Source: Mycolicibacterium monacense
Lineage (GTDB): Bacteria; Actinomycetota; Actinomycetes; Mycobacteriales; Mycobacteriaceae
Assembly: GCF_010731575.1 (NCBI RefSeq)
Contig: NZ_AP022617.1
Coordinates: 4,712,001 to 4,776,000 of the forward strand
Length of the DNA: 64,000 nt
Reading direction: 5' to 3'
The notes under the pieces are model-generated. The model made no database searches and was not told the DNA's origin. It saw only the letters and a list, made by a program, of their open reading frames with translations. Made by a program: the position numbers and the translations under genes. Positions 7,209 to 16,765 of the stretch are shown piece by piece; the stretch's first letter is position 1, and each line of letters begins with the position of its first letter.

Positions 7209-10200
7209 GTGTTCGCCTGGTGGGGTCGAAACGTATACCGATATCGGTACATCGTGATCGGTGTCATGGTGGCGCTGTGCATCGGTGGCGGCATCTACGG
7301 GATCAGTCTCGGTAACAACGTCACGCAGAGCGGTTTCTACGACGAGGGAAGCCAGTCGGTGCAGGCGTCGGTCGCCGGCGACGAGGTCTACGGCCGCGAC
7401 CGCACCAGCCACGTCGTCGCGATCCTGACCCCGCCCGACGGCGAGAAGGTCGACAACCCGGAGTGGCAGCGCGAGGTCGTCGGCGAGCTCGACGCTCTCG
7501 TCAAGGACCATCCGGACCAGGTGGTGAGCTGGGTCGGCTGGCTACGGGCGCCCGACGCCGCCAGCGAGACCGTGCAGCAGATGAAGACGGCCGATCTGTC
7601 GAAGACCTTCGTCAGCGTCCCGCTCAAAGGCGACACCGACGACGAGATCCTGAAGAACTACCAGGTCATCGAACCCGACCTGCAGGAGATCAACGACGGC
7701 AACATCCAACTGGCCGGCCTCAACCCGCTGGCCAGCGAACTCACGGGCAGCATCGGTGAAGACCAGAAGCGGGCCGAGGTCGCCGCCATCCCGCTGGTCT
7801 GCGTGGTGCTGTTCTTCGTTTTCGGCGGCGTGATCGCCGCGGCACTGCCCGGCCTCATCGGCGGTCTCACCATCGCCGGCGCGCTGGGCATCATGCGCCT
7901 GCTCGCCGAGATCATGCCCGTGCACTTCTTCGCCCAGCCGGTGGTGACGCTCATGGGCCTGGGCATCGCCGTCGACTACGGGTTGTTCATGGTCAGCCGG
8001 TTCCGAGAAGAACTCGCCGAGGGCTACGACACCGAGGCGGCGGTACGCCGCACGGTGATGACCTCCGGCCGCACGATCATGTTCTCCGCGGTCATCCTGG
8101 TCGCCTCGTCCGTCCCGCTGCTGTTGTTCCCGCAGGGCTTCCTGAAGTCGATCACCTACGCGATCATCGCCTCGGTCATGCTGGCGGCGGTCCTGTCGAT
8201 CACCGTCCTCGCCGCGGCACTGGCGATTCTCGGGCCCCGGGTCGATGCGCTCGGCGTCAAGACACTCATCAAGTTCGCCGAACCCGATCCAATCTCCTCC
8301 GACCCGGCGGTCCAGAAGACCAACACGTTCGCCATCGCCTCGATCCCGCTGGGGCTGCTGGTGCCGCCGGTGGGCATCGCGCTGGGCCACATCGCCCGCA
8401 AGCGCATCAAGCAGACGGGTGAACAGGGCGCCAACCTGGCCCTGATCGGACTGGTCCTCGGCTACACCGTGCTGTACGGCGCCATGGCCTACGGCGTCAT
8501 CGCGTTGAAGGACAACGGCACCATCGGCAGCGGCGTCTACTGGATGTTGCTCGGCATCGTGGCCTTCCTCGTCATCGTCACCTTCGGCCTCGCCCTCGCG
8601 CGGTACGTGCCGTTGGCGCGTCGCCCCATCGTGTGGTGGCTGCACTGGTTGGCGGAGAAGACCCAGAAGACCAAGACCCGCGCCGAGGTCGAGCAGGGGT
8701 TCTGGGGCAAGTTGGTCACCCACGTGATGAAGCGCCCCGGCACGTTCGCCTTCCCGATCATCGTCGTGATGATCCTGCTGATCATCCCGCTGGGCCAGCT
8801 GTCTCTCGGCGGCATCAGCGAGAAGTACCTGCCGCCGGACAACTCCGTCCGGCAGGCGCAGGAGGACTTCGACCGCAGCTTCCCCGGCTTCCGCACCGAA
8901 CCGCTGACGATCGTGCTCAAGAGCGACAACGGTGACCCGGTCACCGATCAGCAGGTGGCCGACATCCGCGCCAAGGCGATGTCGATCAGCGGCTTCATCG
9001 ATCCCGACAACGACCCGTCGAAGATGTGGCAGGAACGGTCGGTCCAGGAAGGCGGCTCCGAGGATCCGTCGGTGCGGGTGATCCAGAACGGTCTGGAGAA
9101 CCGCAACGACGCCGCCACCAAGATCGAAGAGTTGCGAGCGTTGTCCCCACCGCGCGGAGTCTCCGTGTGGGTCGGCGGTACGCCGGCGCTCGAGCAGGAC
9201 AGTATCCACAGCCTGTTCGACCGGCTGCCGTTGATGGTCACGATCCTGATCGTCACGACGACGATCCTGATGTTCCTGGCGTTCGGGTCGCTCGTCCTGC
9301 CGATCAAGGCCGCGTTGATGAGTGCCCTGACGTTGGGGTCGACGATGGGCATCCTGACGTGGATGTTCGTCGACGGGCACGGGTCCGGGCTGATGAACTA
9401 CACGCCGCAGCCCCTGATGGCGCCGATGATCGGCCTGATCATCGCGGTCATCTGGGGTCTGTCCACCGACTACGAGGTCTTCCTGGTCTCCCGCATGGTG
9501 GAGGCGCGCGCCCGCGGGCTGTCCACGGCGGAGGCCATCCGGGTCGGCACGGCCACCACGGGACGATTGATCACCGGTGCCGCGCTGGTGCTGGCCGTCG
9601 TCGCCGGTGCGTTCGTGTTCTCCGATCTGGTGATGATGAAGTACCTCGCGTTCGGCCTGCTGCTCGCGCTGTTGCTGGACGCGACGATCATCCGGATGTT
9701 CCTGGTGCCGGCGATCATGAAGATGCTCGGCGACGACTGCTGGTGGGCGCCGCGCTGGATGAAGCGTCTGCAGGAGCGCCTCGGCCTCGGCGAGGTCGAA
9801 CTGCCGGACGAGCGCAAACGTCCGCTGGTGCGCGATCCCGCAGAAGACCAGGCGCTGGTCGGCGCGGGCGCTCCGGTACCGCCGCGGCCGCGGCCGCCGC
9901 ACGATCCGACGCACCCCGGTGTCGAGGGTCGCGTCGGACCCACCCGCATCCCCCCGGGCCCGCCCCGGCTGAACGGTCCGTCGGTCGCCGGCACGAGCCG
10001 GATCCCGACCAACCGGCCCGCCCCCGGGCACGAGCCGCCGACGACGCGGTTGTCGATGGCGAAGAACGCGGTGCGCGGTGCGGTCAACACCGCGACCACC
10101 CCGCGGGCTCCGCGGCCGACCGGCCCCGCACCCAAGCGCGAGGAACGCGAGATCGAGTCCTGGCTCGGTGAACTGCGTGGCGGCCCGTCCAATCCCGGCG

Positions 10201-10478
10201 GCGGCCAACCGCCCCGGCCGCCGCAGCCGTCGGCCGAACCGACGACGGCCATGCGGGCCGGTGCGCCGAAGCCCGAACCCGAGCCCGAAGGCAACGAGCC
10301 GACGACGGCGATCCCGGTGCAGCGCCCGCCGCAGCCCGAGGAGAGCGACGCCACGACGAAGATCCCGACCCAACAGGATCCGGAGTCGACGGAGAAGCTC
10401 AACGCCCCTGAGGAGCAGAAGCGCCGCGGTGGCGGGATGAGCGCGGCGGAGCTGCTGCGCCGCGAAGGCCGGATGTAG
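7209..10478 (+). CDS. mmpL3: Trehalose monomycolate flippase/exporter MmpL3 with an inserted DUF4190-like domain
   Basis: RND-family transporter that moves trehalose monomycolate across the inner membrane; 1089 residues (the M. tuberculosis protein has about 944). It starts at GTG 7209 with AAGGAG nearby. The proton-relay pairs are present: Asp256-Tyr257 in GIAVDYGLF and Asp754-Tyr755 in LSTDYEVFL. Periplasmic loops follow TM1 and TM7 as usual. Two features are unusual. Residues about 357-478, between the RND halves, hold extra hydrophobic segments (about 374-395, 410-433, 444-464) with the DUF4190-like stretch LGHIARKRIKQTGEQGA. The tail from about residue 880 is Pro-rich and carries four Thr-Thr motifs. 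The core is otherwise close to other mycobacterial MmpL3, so the gene should be functional. Confidence 0.96.
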   Translation: MFAWWGRNVYRYRYIVIGVMVALCIGGGIYGISLGNNVTQSGFYDEGSQSVQASVAGDEVYGRDRTSHVVAILTPPDGEKVDNPEWQREVVGELDALVKDHPDQVVSWVGWLRAPDAASETVQQMKTADLSKTFVSVPLKGDTDDEILKNYQVIEPDLQEINDGNIQLAGLNPLASELTGSIGEDQKRAEVAAIPLVCVVLFFVFGGVIAAALPGLIGGLTIAGALGIMRLLAEIMPVHFFAQPVVTLMGLGIAVDYGLFMVSRFREELAEGYDTEAAVRRTVMTSGRTIMFSAVILVASSVPLLLFPQGFLKSITYAIIASVMLAAVLSITVLAAALAILGPRVDALGVKTLIKFAEPDPISSDPAVQKTNTFAIASIPLGLLVPPVGIALGHIARKRIKQTGEQGANLALIGLVLGYTVLYGAMAYGVIALKDNGTIGSGVYWMLLGIVAFLVIVTFGLALARYVPLARRPIVWWLHWLAEKTQKTKTRAEVEQGFWGKLVTHVMKRPGTFAFPIIVVMILLIIPLGQLSLGGISEKYLPPDNSVRQAQEDFDRSFPGFRTEPLTIVLKSDNGDPVTDQQVADIRAKAMSISGFIDPDNDPSKMWQERSVQEGGSEDPSVRVIQNGLENRNDAATKIEELRALSPPRGVSVWVGGTPALEQDSIHSLFDRLPLMVTILIVTTTILMFLAFGSLVLPIKAALMSALTLGSTMGILTWMFVDGHGSGLMNYTPQPLMAPMIGLIIAVIWGLSTDYEVFLVSRMVEARARGLSTAEAIRVGTATTGRLITGAALVLAVVAGAFVFSDLVMMKYLAFGLLLALLLDATIIRMFLVPAIMKMLGDDCWWAPRWMKRLQERLGLGEVELPDERKRPLVRDPAEDQALVGAGAPVPPRPRPPHDPTHPGVEGRVGPTRIPPGPPRLNGPSVAGTSRIPTNRPAPGHEPPTTRLSMAKNAVRGAVNTATTPRAPRPTGPAPKREEREIESWLGELRGGPSNPGGGQPPRPPQPSAEPTTAMRAGAPKPEPEPEGNEPTTAIPVQRPPQPEESDATTKIPTQQDPESTEKLNAPEEQKRRGGGMSAAELLRREGRM

Positions 10479-10500
10479 GTTCGCCGCTCGCGCCGCTTAC

Positions 10501-11646
10501 CTAGTCGACCTTCTCCTCGACGTCGTCGGGCTCGGCCTGGATGCGCGGCCCTTCGTCGGTCTCGAGGTTCTCGACCGCGGCCGCCTGGTCGCGGGCGAGC
10601 AGCACCCGGATCGCGCTGTTGAGGAAGGCGACCGCGGGCACCGCGAGCAGTGCGCCGACGATCCCGGCGAGTACGCCACCACCCGCGATGGCGAGCACCA
10701 CGGCCAGCGGATGGATGGACACCGCGCGGCCCATCACCAGCGGCTGCAGCACATGCCCTTCGAGCTGTTGCACGGCCAGGATCAGGCCGAGGGTGATCAG
10801 CGCGTAGACCAGCCCCTTGGTCAGCAGCGCCACGATGACGGCGAGGAAGCCGGTGACGACGGCACCGACCAGCGGGACGAACGCACCGAGGAACACCAGC
10901 GATGCCAACGGCAGCGCCAACGGCACACTCATGATCGCCAGGCCCGTGCCGATGCCGATGGCATCGACGAGCGCGACCAGGAACGTCGCGCGCACGTACC
11001 CGATCAACGAGTGGAATCCGGCGCGGCCCGCGCCGCGGACCCGGTCGCGCACGTCCGGCGGGAACACCTGCGTGATGAACCCGAAGATGTTGCGGCCGCC
11101 GTGCAGCAGGAAGATCAGCGTGAACAGCACCAGCAGCGCGCCGGTGACGATCTCGGTGATGGTTCCCGCCGTCGACAGCGCACCGCTGGTCAGCCGCTCC
11201 TGGTTGTTGCGCACCGCCTCGATCGCGGCGTTGCCTGCGTTGTCGATCTGCTCCCGGCTGAGGTCGAGCGGGCCCTCGACGAGCCAGCGCCGCATACCGT
11301 CGATACTTCGCGTGACCTGCTCACCGAGCGCCGGCATACCCTCGACGAACTGGCTGACGACGAAGGTCAGGATGCCGCCCACCACCGCGATGCCGCTGAG
11401 CAACACCAGCGCCACGGCTCCACCGCGCGGGGCGCCGCGACGGTCGAGGAAATCGACGGCGGGCATCAACAGCGCCGCGAGCATCGTGGCCAGCGCCACC
11501 GGGACGACGATGATCTCCAGACGTGCCACCAACCACAGCACCGCGACGAGGGCGCCGAAGATGATCAGCAGCCGCCACGACCATGCGGCGGCCTTGCGGA
11601 CGAGCGGCGAGACCGACTGGTCCTCCAGGGACACACCGTCTGACAT
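10501..11646 (-). CDS. AI-2E family transporter-like membrane protein (Rv0205-like)
   Basis: A 381-residue polytopic membrane protein of the AI-2E exporter/PerM family: an N-terminal pair of helices ([16 protein letters not shown] and a following one), a soluble central region, then four or five C-terminal helices including [18 protein letters not shown] and the typical [19 protein letters not shown]. Substrate unknown; the AI-2 link of the family is poorly supported in mycobacteria. The chosen start is the ATG at 11646, although the frame extends upstream to 11886. It is convergent with mmpL3, with only 22 bases between the stops. Same position as Rv0205. Confidence 0.82.
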   Translation of the reverse strand: MSDGVSLEDQSVSPLVRKAAAWSWRLLIIFGALVAVLWLVARLEIIVVPVALATMLAALLMPAVDFLDRRGAPRGGAVALVLLSGIAVVGGILTFVVSQFVEGMPALGEQVTRSIDGMRRWLVEGPLDLSREQIDNAGNAAIEAVRNNQERLTSGALSTAGTITEIVTGALLVLFTLIFLLHGGRNIFGFITQVFPPDVRDRVRGAGRAGFHSLIGYVRATFLVALVDAIGIGTGLAIMSVPLALPLASLVFLGAFVPLVGAVVTGFLAVIVALLTKGLVYALITLGLILAVQQLEGHVLQPLVMGRAVSIHPLAVVLAIAGGGVLAGIVGALLAVPAVAFLNSAIRVLLARDQAAAVENLETDEGPRIQAEPDDVEEKVD

Positions 11647-11764
11647 GCGATGAGCGTAGCCGTCACCGGCGTCAGCGGACCGTAGGCGCATAATCGCCCG
11701 GCCCGCGGCGGCGCGCCTGCGCGGGCAGGCGAATCCGTGCAGACGCACCGTTACTCTGTAGTGC

Positions 11765-12901
11765 GTGTCCCACGACGCGACGGCGAACGACGCCAAGCGA
11801 GGACGGGCCGACCCCGACGGATCCACCCGCGGAAAGTACTGGTGGGTCCGCTGGGCGATCATCACCGTCGCGGTCGTCGTGCTCACCGTCGAAGTGGTCC
11901 TCGTGTGGGATCAGCTGGCGAAGGCCTGGAAGAGCCTCGTCTCCGCGAACTGGTGGTGGGTGGTCGCCGCCGTCGTCGCGTCGCTGGCCTCGATGCACAG
12001 CTTCGCGCAGATCCAGCGCACGCTACTGCGCTCGGCCGGGGTGCACCTGAAGCAGTGGCGCTCGGAGGCGGCGTATTACGCGGGCAACGCGCTGAGCACC
12101 ACGATGCCCGGTGGCCCGGTGCTCTCGGCGACGTTCCTCTACCGGCAGCAGCGGCTGTGGGGCGCGAGCCCGGTGGTGGCGTCATGGCAGCTGGTGATGT
12201 CCGGTGTGCTGCAGGGCGTCGGCCTGGCGTTGCTCGGCCTCGGCGGTGCCTTCATGCTCGGCGCGAGCAAGAACCCGTTGTCGTTGATCTTCACGCTGGG
12301 CGGCTTCGCCGCGCTGCTCGTGCTCGCGCAGGCAGTCGCGAGCCGACCCGAGTTGATCGACGGTATCGGCGCACGGCTGCTGGCCCGGTTCAACTCGCTG
12401 CGCAACAAACCCCTCGACACGGGTCTGGCGAAGTGGCGGGAACTGCTGCGGCAACTGGAGTCGGTGCAGCTGGGCCGACGCGACCTCAGCATGGCGTTCG
12501 GGTGGTCGCTGTTCAACTGGATCGCCGACGTCGCCTGCCTGGCGTTCGCCTGTTACGCCGCGGGCGGCCACCCGTCGCTGGCCGGGCTCACCGTCGCCTA
12601 CGCCGCCGCGCGTGCGGTCGGCACCATCCCCCTGATGCCCGGTGGGCTGCTGGTCGTGGAGGCGGTGCTGGTCCCGGGTCTGGTGTCGAGCGGGATGACG
12701 CTGGCCGGCGCGATCTCCGCGATGCTCATCTACCGGCTCGTCAGCTGGATCTTCCTGGCAGCCATCGGCTGGGTGGTGTTCTTCTTCGTGTTCCGCACCG
12801 AGAAGGACATCGACCCCGACGCGCCCGTGAAGGGTGCGCACAAGGCCGGCGAACCGATCCGCAACCAACCGCCCCGTTCCGCGCGCGAGGATCTGGGTTG
12901 A
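11765..12901 (+). CDS. YbhN/UPF0104-type integral membrane protein (Rv0204c-like)
   Basis: A 378-residue membrane protein with about eight hydrophobic helices, starting at GTG 11765. It contains the conserved [20 protein letters not shown] region and the [15 protein letters not shown] motif seen in the lysylphosphatidylglycerol-synthase transmembrane/YbhN family. The soluble aminoacyl-transferase domain of MprF-type enzymes is absent, so lipid modification is not implied; the family is often placed in lipid or glycan flipping. The C-terminal tail is charged and cytoplasmic. It matches Rv0204c by position. Confidence 0.8.
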   Translation: MSHDATANDAKRGRADPDGSTRGKYWWVRWAIITVAVVVLTVEVVLVWDQLAKAWKSLVSANWWWVVAAVVASLASMHSFAQIQRTLLRSAGVHLKQWRSEAAYYAGNALSTTMPGGPVLSATFLYRQQRLWGASPVVASWQLVMSGVLQGVGLALLGLGGAFMLGASKNPLSLIFTLGGFAALLVLAQAVASRPELIDGIGARLLARFNSLRNKPLDTGLAKWRELLRQLESVQLGRRDLSMAFGWSLFNWIADVACLAFACYAAGGHPSLAGLTVAYAAARAVGTIPLMPGGLLVVEAVLVPGLVSSGMTLAGAISAMLIYRLVSWIFLAAIGWVVFFFVFRTEKDIDPDAPVKGAHKAGEPIRNQPPRSAREDLG

Positions 12902-12961
12902 CCTGCTTCTCCGCCCGCGCCGAAACCGCTGTCAGCCCGATGTTCCTGGATGTGATGACCT

Positions 12962-13345
12962 ATGCCGACCGTTGACCGCCGCACCGCCGCACTCGCCCTG
13001 CTGGCCGACCTGGTGTGCGTCGTGGTGTTCTGCACCATCGGACGGCGCAGCCATGCCGAGGGGCTGACGATCGCCGGCATCGCCGAGACCGCGTGGCCCT
13101 TCCTGGCGGGCACCGCCGTCGGATGGTTGGCCGCGCGGGCGTGGCGGCGCCCGCTCTCGCTCACCCCGACCGGAGTGCTGGTGTGGGTCTGCACCGTCGC
13201 GGTCGGCATGGTGCTGCGCAAGCTGAGCGGTCAGGGCGTCGCGGTCAGCTTCGTCATCGTGGCGTCGCTGGTCACCGCACTGCTGCTGCTCGGATGGCGT
13301 GGTGTGGCAACTGCCCTGCGGCACAAGCAGATTCAGCGCAGCTGA
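12962..13345 (+). CDS. DUF3054 small membrane protein
   Basis: A 127-residue protein with four predicted transmembrane helices and short loops, typical of DUF3054. The motif TAWPFLAGTAVGWLAAR in the second helix region is characteristic. Function unknown. It lies 60 bases after the YbhN-like gene in the same direction, and its 3' end overlaps the convergent histidine kinase gene by 13 bases. Confidence 0.75.
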   Translation: MPTVDRRTAALALLADLVCVVVFCTIGRRSHAEGLTIAGIAETAWPFLAGTAVGWLAARAWRRPLSLTPTGVLVWVCTVAVGMVLRKLSGQGVAVSFVIVASLVTALLLLGWRGVATALRHKQIQRS

Positions 13346-14670
13346 GGGTCGCCGCCCTCTATTGACGTGGATACCGTCAGCGTGGCGCGCAACCCGCCGA
13401 GCGTGCTGTCGGCCAGTTCAATGGTGCCGCCGTGCAATTCGGCCTGCTGTGCGACCAGCGCGAGCCCCAGACCCGAACCCCCGGGGGCCGCGGTGCTGCC
13501 CCGGCGGAACCGGCCGAGCACCGTCTCGTGTTCCTCGGCGGGCAGACCGCGTCCGTCGTCGTCGACGACGATGGTCAGCCACCCGTCGGTGCGCCGCGCG
13601 GACAGCACCACGCGGCCGGCGCCGCCGTGGGTGATCGCGTTGCGCACCAGGTTGTCGACGGCGAGGCGCAACCCGTCCGGCAACCCCCACACCGTGCCGA
13701 GATCCTCCGCGTCGACCTGGATGTCGACCTGCGGCGCCGAGCGCATGTTCTCCCGCGCCACCCGGTCGAGGGTGTCGGTGATGTCGATCGGTTCGCGGTC
13801 CGCGGCCTGGGCCAGCTGACCGGACGCCAGTTGCCCCAGCGCGGTGATGATCGCCTCGACCCGGCGCTGCGCCCGCGACAGGTCCGCGACCACCTCGGCG
13901 CGTTCGTCCTCGGGCAGATCGTGGATGCGCAGCGTGTCCAGGTCTGCGCGCATCGCCGTGAGCGGGGTGCGCAACTCGTGGGCGGCGTTGGCGGCGAAGT
14001 CCTGCGCGGCCTGCAGCGAGTTCGTCGTGGCCTGCTGCGCGGCGGCCAGCCGCCGCAGCATCGCCGACATCGCCGCGGACAGTTCCTCGGCCTCCCGTGC
14101 GCCCCGCACCTCGGGCATCTCGTCGGTGCCCGTGCTGAGCTTCGAGGTCTGCTCGGTGAGCTTGCGCAGCGGCCGGATCGCGGGGCCGGCGAGCAGCCAG
14201 CCCAGACCGCCGGCGATGAGTACCGTCACCAGACCCACGAGCACGTACTCGGGGATGCGGCCCCGGCTGAGCAGGATGCTGTCGGCGCGGATGCCGATGG
14301 ACACCAGCACGCCGCCCTCCTGGTCGACGACGAGGGTCCGCACCCGATAGTCCACGCCGTTGACCTCGACGGTCTCGGTGCCCGGCGGCAGCTTCGGCAG
14401 CTGGAACCCACGCTGGAACACCACCTGCCCGGTGGAGCGGTCACGCCCCGTGGTCAACACCCCGCGGCGGGGGTCCTGCAGCTGTTCGGGATACATGCTG
14501 GCGTCGACGATGGAGTCGAGCCTCCGGTCGAGCTGGGCATCGTCGTTGCTGGCCAGCACCACCGAGGTGAGGATCGTGAACGCCGCCACGACGGCCGACG
14601 CGGCGGCCGCCGACGCCACGGCGACCCGGGTGCGCAACGACGTCGAGCGGAAGAGACGGGGCAACCACAC
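13333..14670 (-). CDS. Sensor histidine kinase, PrrB-like
   Basis: A 445-residue membrane sensor kinase. One helix is near residues 15-40, followed by an extracytoplasmic domain of about 110 residues, a second helix (YVLVGLVTVLIAGGLGWLLA), a HAMP linker and the kinase core. His231 in HELRTP is the phosphorylation site; N-box (LRLAVDNLVRNAITHGG), G1 (DDDGRG) and G2 (GGSGLGLAL) are intact. It starts with GTG four bases after the response-regulator stop. It resembles M. tuberculosis PrrB but sits in a different genomic context, so it is probably a paralogue (PrrB2-like). The signal sensed is unknown; the adjacent hemophores make haem or redox stress worth considering. Confidence 0.9.
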   Translation of the reverse strand: MWLPRLFRSTSLRTRVAVASAAAASAVVAAFTILTSVVLASNDDAQLDRRLDSIVDASMYPEQLQDPRRGVLTTGRDRSTGQVVFQRGFQLPKLPPGTETVEVNGVDYRVRTLVVDQEGGVLVSIGIRADSILLSRGRIPEYVLVGLVTVLIAGGLGWLLAGPAIRPLRKLTEQTSKLSTGTDEMPEVRGAREAEELSAAMSAMLRRLAAAQQATTNSLQAAQDFAANAAHELRTPLTAMRADLDTLRIHDLPEDERAEVVADLSRAQRRVEAIITALGQLASGQLAQAADREPIDITDTLDRVARENMRSAPQVDIQVDAEDLGTVWGLPDGLRLAVDNLVRNAITHGGAGRVVLSARRTDGWLTIVVDDDGRGLPAEEHETVLGRFRRGSTAAPGGSGLGLALVAQQAELHGGTIELADSTLGGLRATLTVSTSIEGGDPQLR

Positions 14671-14674
14671 GACG

Positions 14675-15406
14675 TCAGGGCTCGTCCCGCAGCACGTATC
14701 CGATCCCGCGCACGGTGTGGATCACCCGCGGCAGACCGTCGCGCTCGAGTTTGCGCCGCAGGTAGGAGATGAACACGTCGGCGACGTTGGTGTCGACGTC
14801 GAAGTCGTAGCCCCAGACCAGCTCGAGCAGCCGCTGGCGCGACAGCACCACGCCGTTGTTCTCGGCGAGGACGGCGAGCAGGTCGAACTCGCGTTTGGTC
14901 AGATCCACCCGTTCTCCGTCGACGAACACCAGCCGCCGGGCGGTGTCGATGGTCAACGGCCCGACCGTCATGGTGTCCGACGGGCGGTCGGAGTGGTGGG
15001 CCCGGCGCAGCAGCGCATGCAGCCGGGCCACCAGCTCACCGAGGTCGAACGGTTTGGTGAGGTAGTCGTCGGCGCCCGCCTCGAGCCCGGCGATGCGGTC
15101 GTTGACGGTGTCGCGCGCCGAGAGCACGCAGATGGGGATGTCGTTGCCGAGCGCGCGCAGCGCGGTCACCACGGCGACACCGTCGAGTTCCGGCATCTGC
15201 ACGTCGAGCACCAGCGCGTCGTGCGATTCGGCCGACAGCAGCCGTAGCGCTTCCTTACCGTTGGCGGCGACGCGTACGTCGAACCCCGAATGCCGCAGTC
15301 CGCGCGCGACGGACGTGCGGACATCGGGGTCGTCGTCGACCATCAGCACCGTGCGACCGGGGGTGTCCTGCGCTGCGGGTTCGGGCTCCCCGGTTTCAGC
15401 CCGCAC
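14675..15406 (-). CDS. Response regulator, PrrA-like (OmpR/PhoB family)
   Basis: A 243-residue regulator with an N-terminal receiver domain (acidic pocket DDD at 24-26, phospho-acceptor Asp68 in [12 protein letters not shown], Lys in YLTKPF) and a C-terminal winged helix ([20 protein letters not shown], then [12 protein letters not shown]). It begins at GTG 15406, five bases after the stop of the first hemophore gene, and is followed closely by its kinase. Strong similarity to PrrA suggests duplication of that system in this lineage. It probably controls the neighbouring hemophore and export genes, but that is inference from position. Confidence 0.92.
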   Translation of the reverse strand: MRAETGEPEPAAQDTPGRTVLMVDDDPDVRTSVARGLRHSGFDVRVAANGKEALRLLSAESHDALVLDVQMPELDGVAVVTALRALGNDIPICVLSARDTVNDRIAGLEAGADDYLTKPFDLGELVARLHALLRRAHHSDRPSDTMTVGPLTIDTARRLVFVDGERVDLTKREFDLLAVLAENNGVVLSRQRLLELVWGYDFDVDTNVADVFISYLRRKLERDGLPRVIHTVRGIGYVLRDEP

Positions 15407-15411
15407 GCCGG

Positions 15412-15810
15412 TTACGGCGTGTCGACGTCGTCTTCAGGCGGCGTCGCCGTCCCGCACCGGGTCTTCAGGTCGACCAGCGGCTGGCGGATGCCGGTCAGAT
15501 CGGCCTTCACCTGCGGGTTGGCGTTGAGGTACTCCTCCACCTGCGGCCGGATCTGGTCACGCGACTGACCCTCGAGGCTGGTGAAGAAGTCGTTCACCGG
15601 CGGATGGGTGAACAGGTACGCCGACGTGGACGCGGAGACCCCGGAGGCGACGCCGGCCAGATCGGCGGCGGTGCAGTTCGGGGGCAGCGGCGGCGGGGGT
15701 GCCGGCTGGGCCATCGCGGGCACCGCGCCGAACAGCATCGCACCGGCAATCGCACCAGCGCCGGCCGCGCCGACCACCACACGTCGTGCGGTACGGGCAG
15801 GAAGCAACAT
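15412..15810 (-). CDS. Secreted haem-binding protein (Rv0203-like hemophore)
   Basis: A 132-residue secreted protein: N-terminal signal sequence ending near PAMAQPA, a Pro-rich linker, and a small helical domain with two cysteines (NCTAADL and KTRCGT) as in the mycobacterial hemophore family. Rv0203 in M. tuberculosis binds haem and hands it to MmpL3/MmpL11. A YLFTHPP segment offers Tyr and His as possible haem ligands. Start decided by the ribosome site: AAGGAG is seven bases before the ATG at 15810 but only one base before the ATG at 15816. It is probably cotranscribed with the two-component genes just downstream. Confidence 0.85.
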   Translation of the reverse strand: MLLPARTARRVVVGAAGAGAIAGAMLFGAVPAMAQPAPPPPLPPNCTAADLAGVASGVSASTSAYLFTHPPVNDFFTSLEGQSRDQIRPQVEEYLNANPQVKADLTGIRQPLVDLKTRCGTATPPEDDVDTP

Positions 15811-15948
15811 GGACATGCTCCTTCATCTGATCTGAGAGGCCGAAACCACGACGGTTGTCGGCACAGCACAGCTAATCAGAATCCGGACAGAGTTTCCTGC
15901 CTTAACCGCAAAGAGCAGGGAAAAAGTCTGCTTTCTGCGGTACGGCGC

Positions 15949-16437
15949 TCATCGGTGGCCGGTCGCGGCGGCCGGTGACACCGGTGACGCCGCGGCGGGC
16001 GCCGCGGGCTGAGCAGCGCCGCTCTGCTGCGCGGCCTGCATCAGACCCAGCACCTGCGGGATGGTGACGGGCAGCTTGCACCGCCCGGACAGGTTCGTCA
16101 ACGGCTGCTGCAGCTTCTGCATATCCGACCCGACCTGGGGGTTGGCGTCGAGATACGCCTTGAGCGAGGCGAGCGAGGCCGGTCCGGCCTGCTGCTGGGC
16201 GATGGTGGTCAGCGCCTGATCGGTCTCGGGGTTGGCCGCCAGGTAATTGGAGGTGTTGGTGGCCACGGCGGCGACGGTCTTGGCGACCTGGCTGGCCGCG
16301 CACGGGTCCGGAGCCGCGGTCGCCGGGGTCGCGGGCATGGTCAGCGCGGCGGCGGCGACACCGCCGGCGGCGGTGACGGCGAACGCGGCGCAGACGCTTC
16401 GGCCCAGACGGTGCCGGCCCAGGGTGATCGATCGCAT
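15949..16437 (-). CDS. Second secreted hemophore-family protein
   Basis: A 162-residue secreted paralogue of the preceding protein. The signal sequence ends near ATPATAAPD; the domain has two cysteines (PDPCAASQVAK and SGRCKLPV) and the repeated pattern YLAANPETDQAL / YLDANPQVGSDM. It ends in an Ala/Pro-rich tail of about 35 residues. ATG 16437 has AGGAG six bases upstream. The frame is open for a further 350 bases upstream, but that part reads through the divergent promoter region and looks non-coding. Position matches Rv0203, so either copy could be the functional equivalent. Confidence 0.82.
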   Translation of the reverse strand: MRSITLGRHRLGRSVCAAFAVTAAGGVAAAALTMPATPATAAPDPCAASQVAKTVAAVATNTSNYLAANPETDQALTTIAQQQAGPASLASLKAYLDANPQVGSDMQKLQQPLTNLSGRCKLPVTIPQVLGLMQAAQQSGAAQPAAPAAASPVSPAAATGHR

Positions 16438-16765
16438 GGCACTCCTGAAGTAGGAAGGTCCGGACGTCTCCGGACGTCTCTGTGGGTCCCCCGACCCATC
16501 GACAGCCGTCGGCCATCCTGCCATCCGCGCGTCGGCGCCCGCCAATCCAAGGAATCGCCCGCCCGGGGCGCGAAGGCCGTCGAGGCCGCCTGTAACGCCC
16601 GCGATGCGCCGGGCGAGATCGGTATCAGAGCAGGTTAAAGGCTTGGTCACAGCTTGCTCGCAGCTGGGTTGAGGGCGCGGTACCTTACCGCACGCTGCGG
16701 TACGCTCTCGCTCAGCAGGCCGCGAAACGCCGGGAAGATCCTCAGGAGACACCATCCAGCAGTTC
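16438..16765. promoter_or_regulatory. Divergent promoter region, hemophore / mmpL11
   Basis: A 328-base intergenic region between divergent genes. No gene is supported in it. It contains three GCGGTA half-sites: a perfect inverted pair GCGGTA-CCT-TACCGC at 16677-16691 and a further direct copy at 16697-16702. They lie 65-90 bases before mmpL11 and could bind one regulator that controls both directions. A PrrA-like or iron/haem-responsive factor is possible but not shown. Confidence 0.5.

Noticed and set aside
7542-10373. Open frame of more than 900 codons antisense to mmpL3
   Set aside because: Arg/Asp/His-rich composition with no recognisable domain. It mirrors the codon bias of the GC-rich mmpL3 gene and is a shadow frame.
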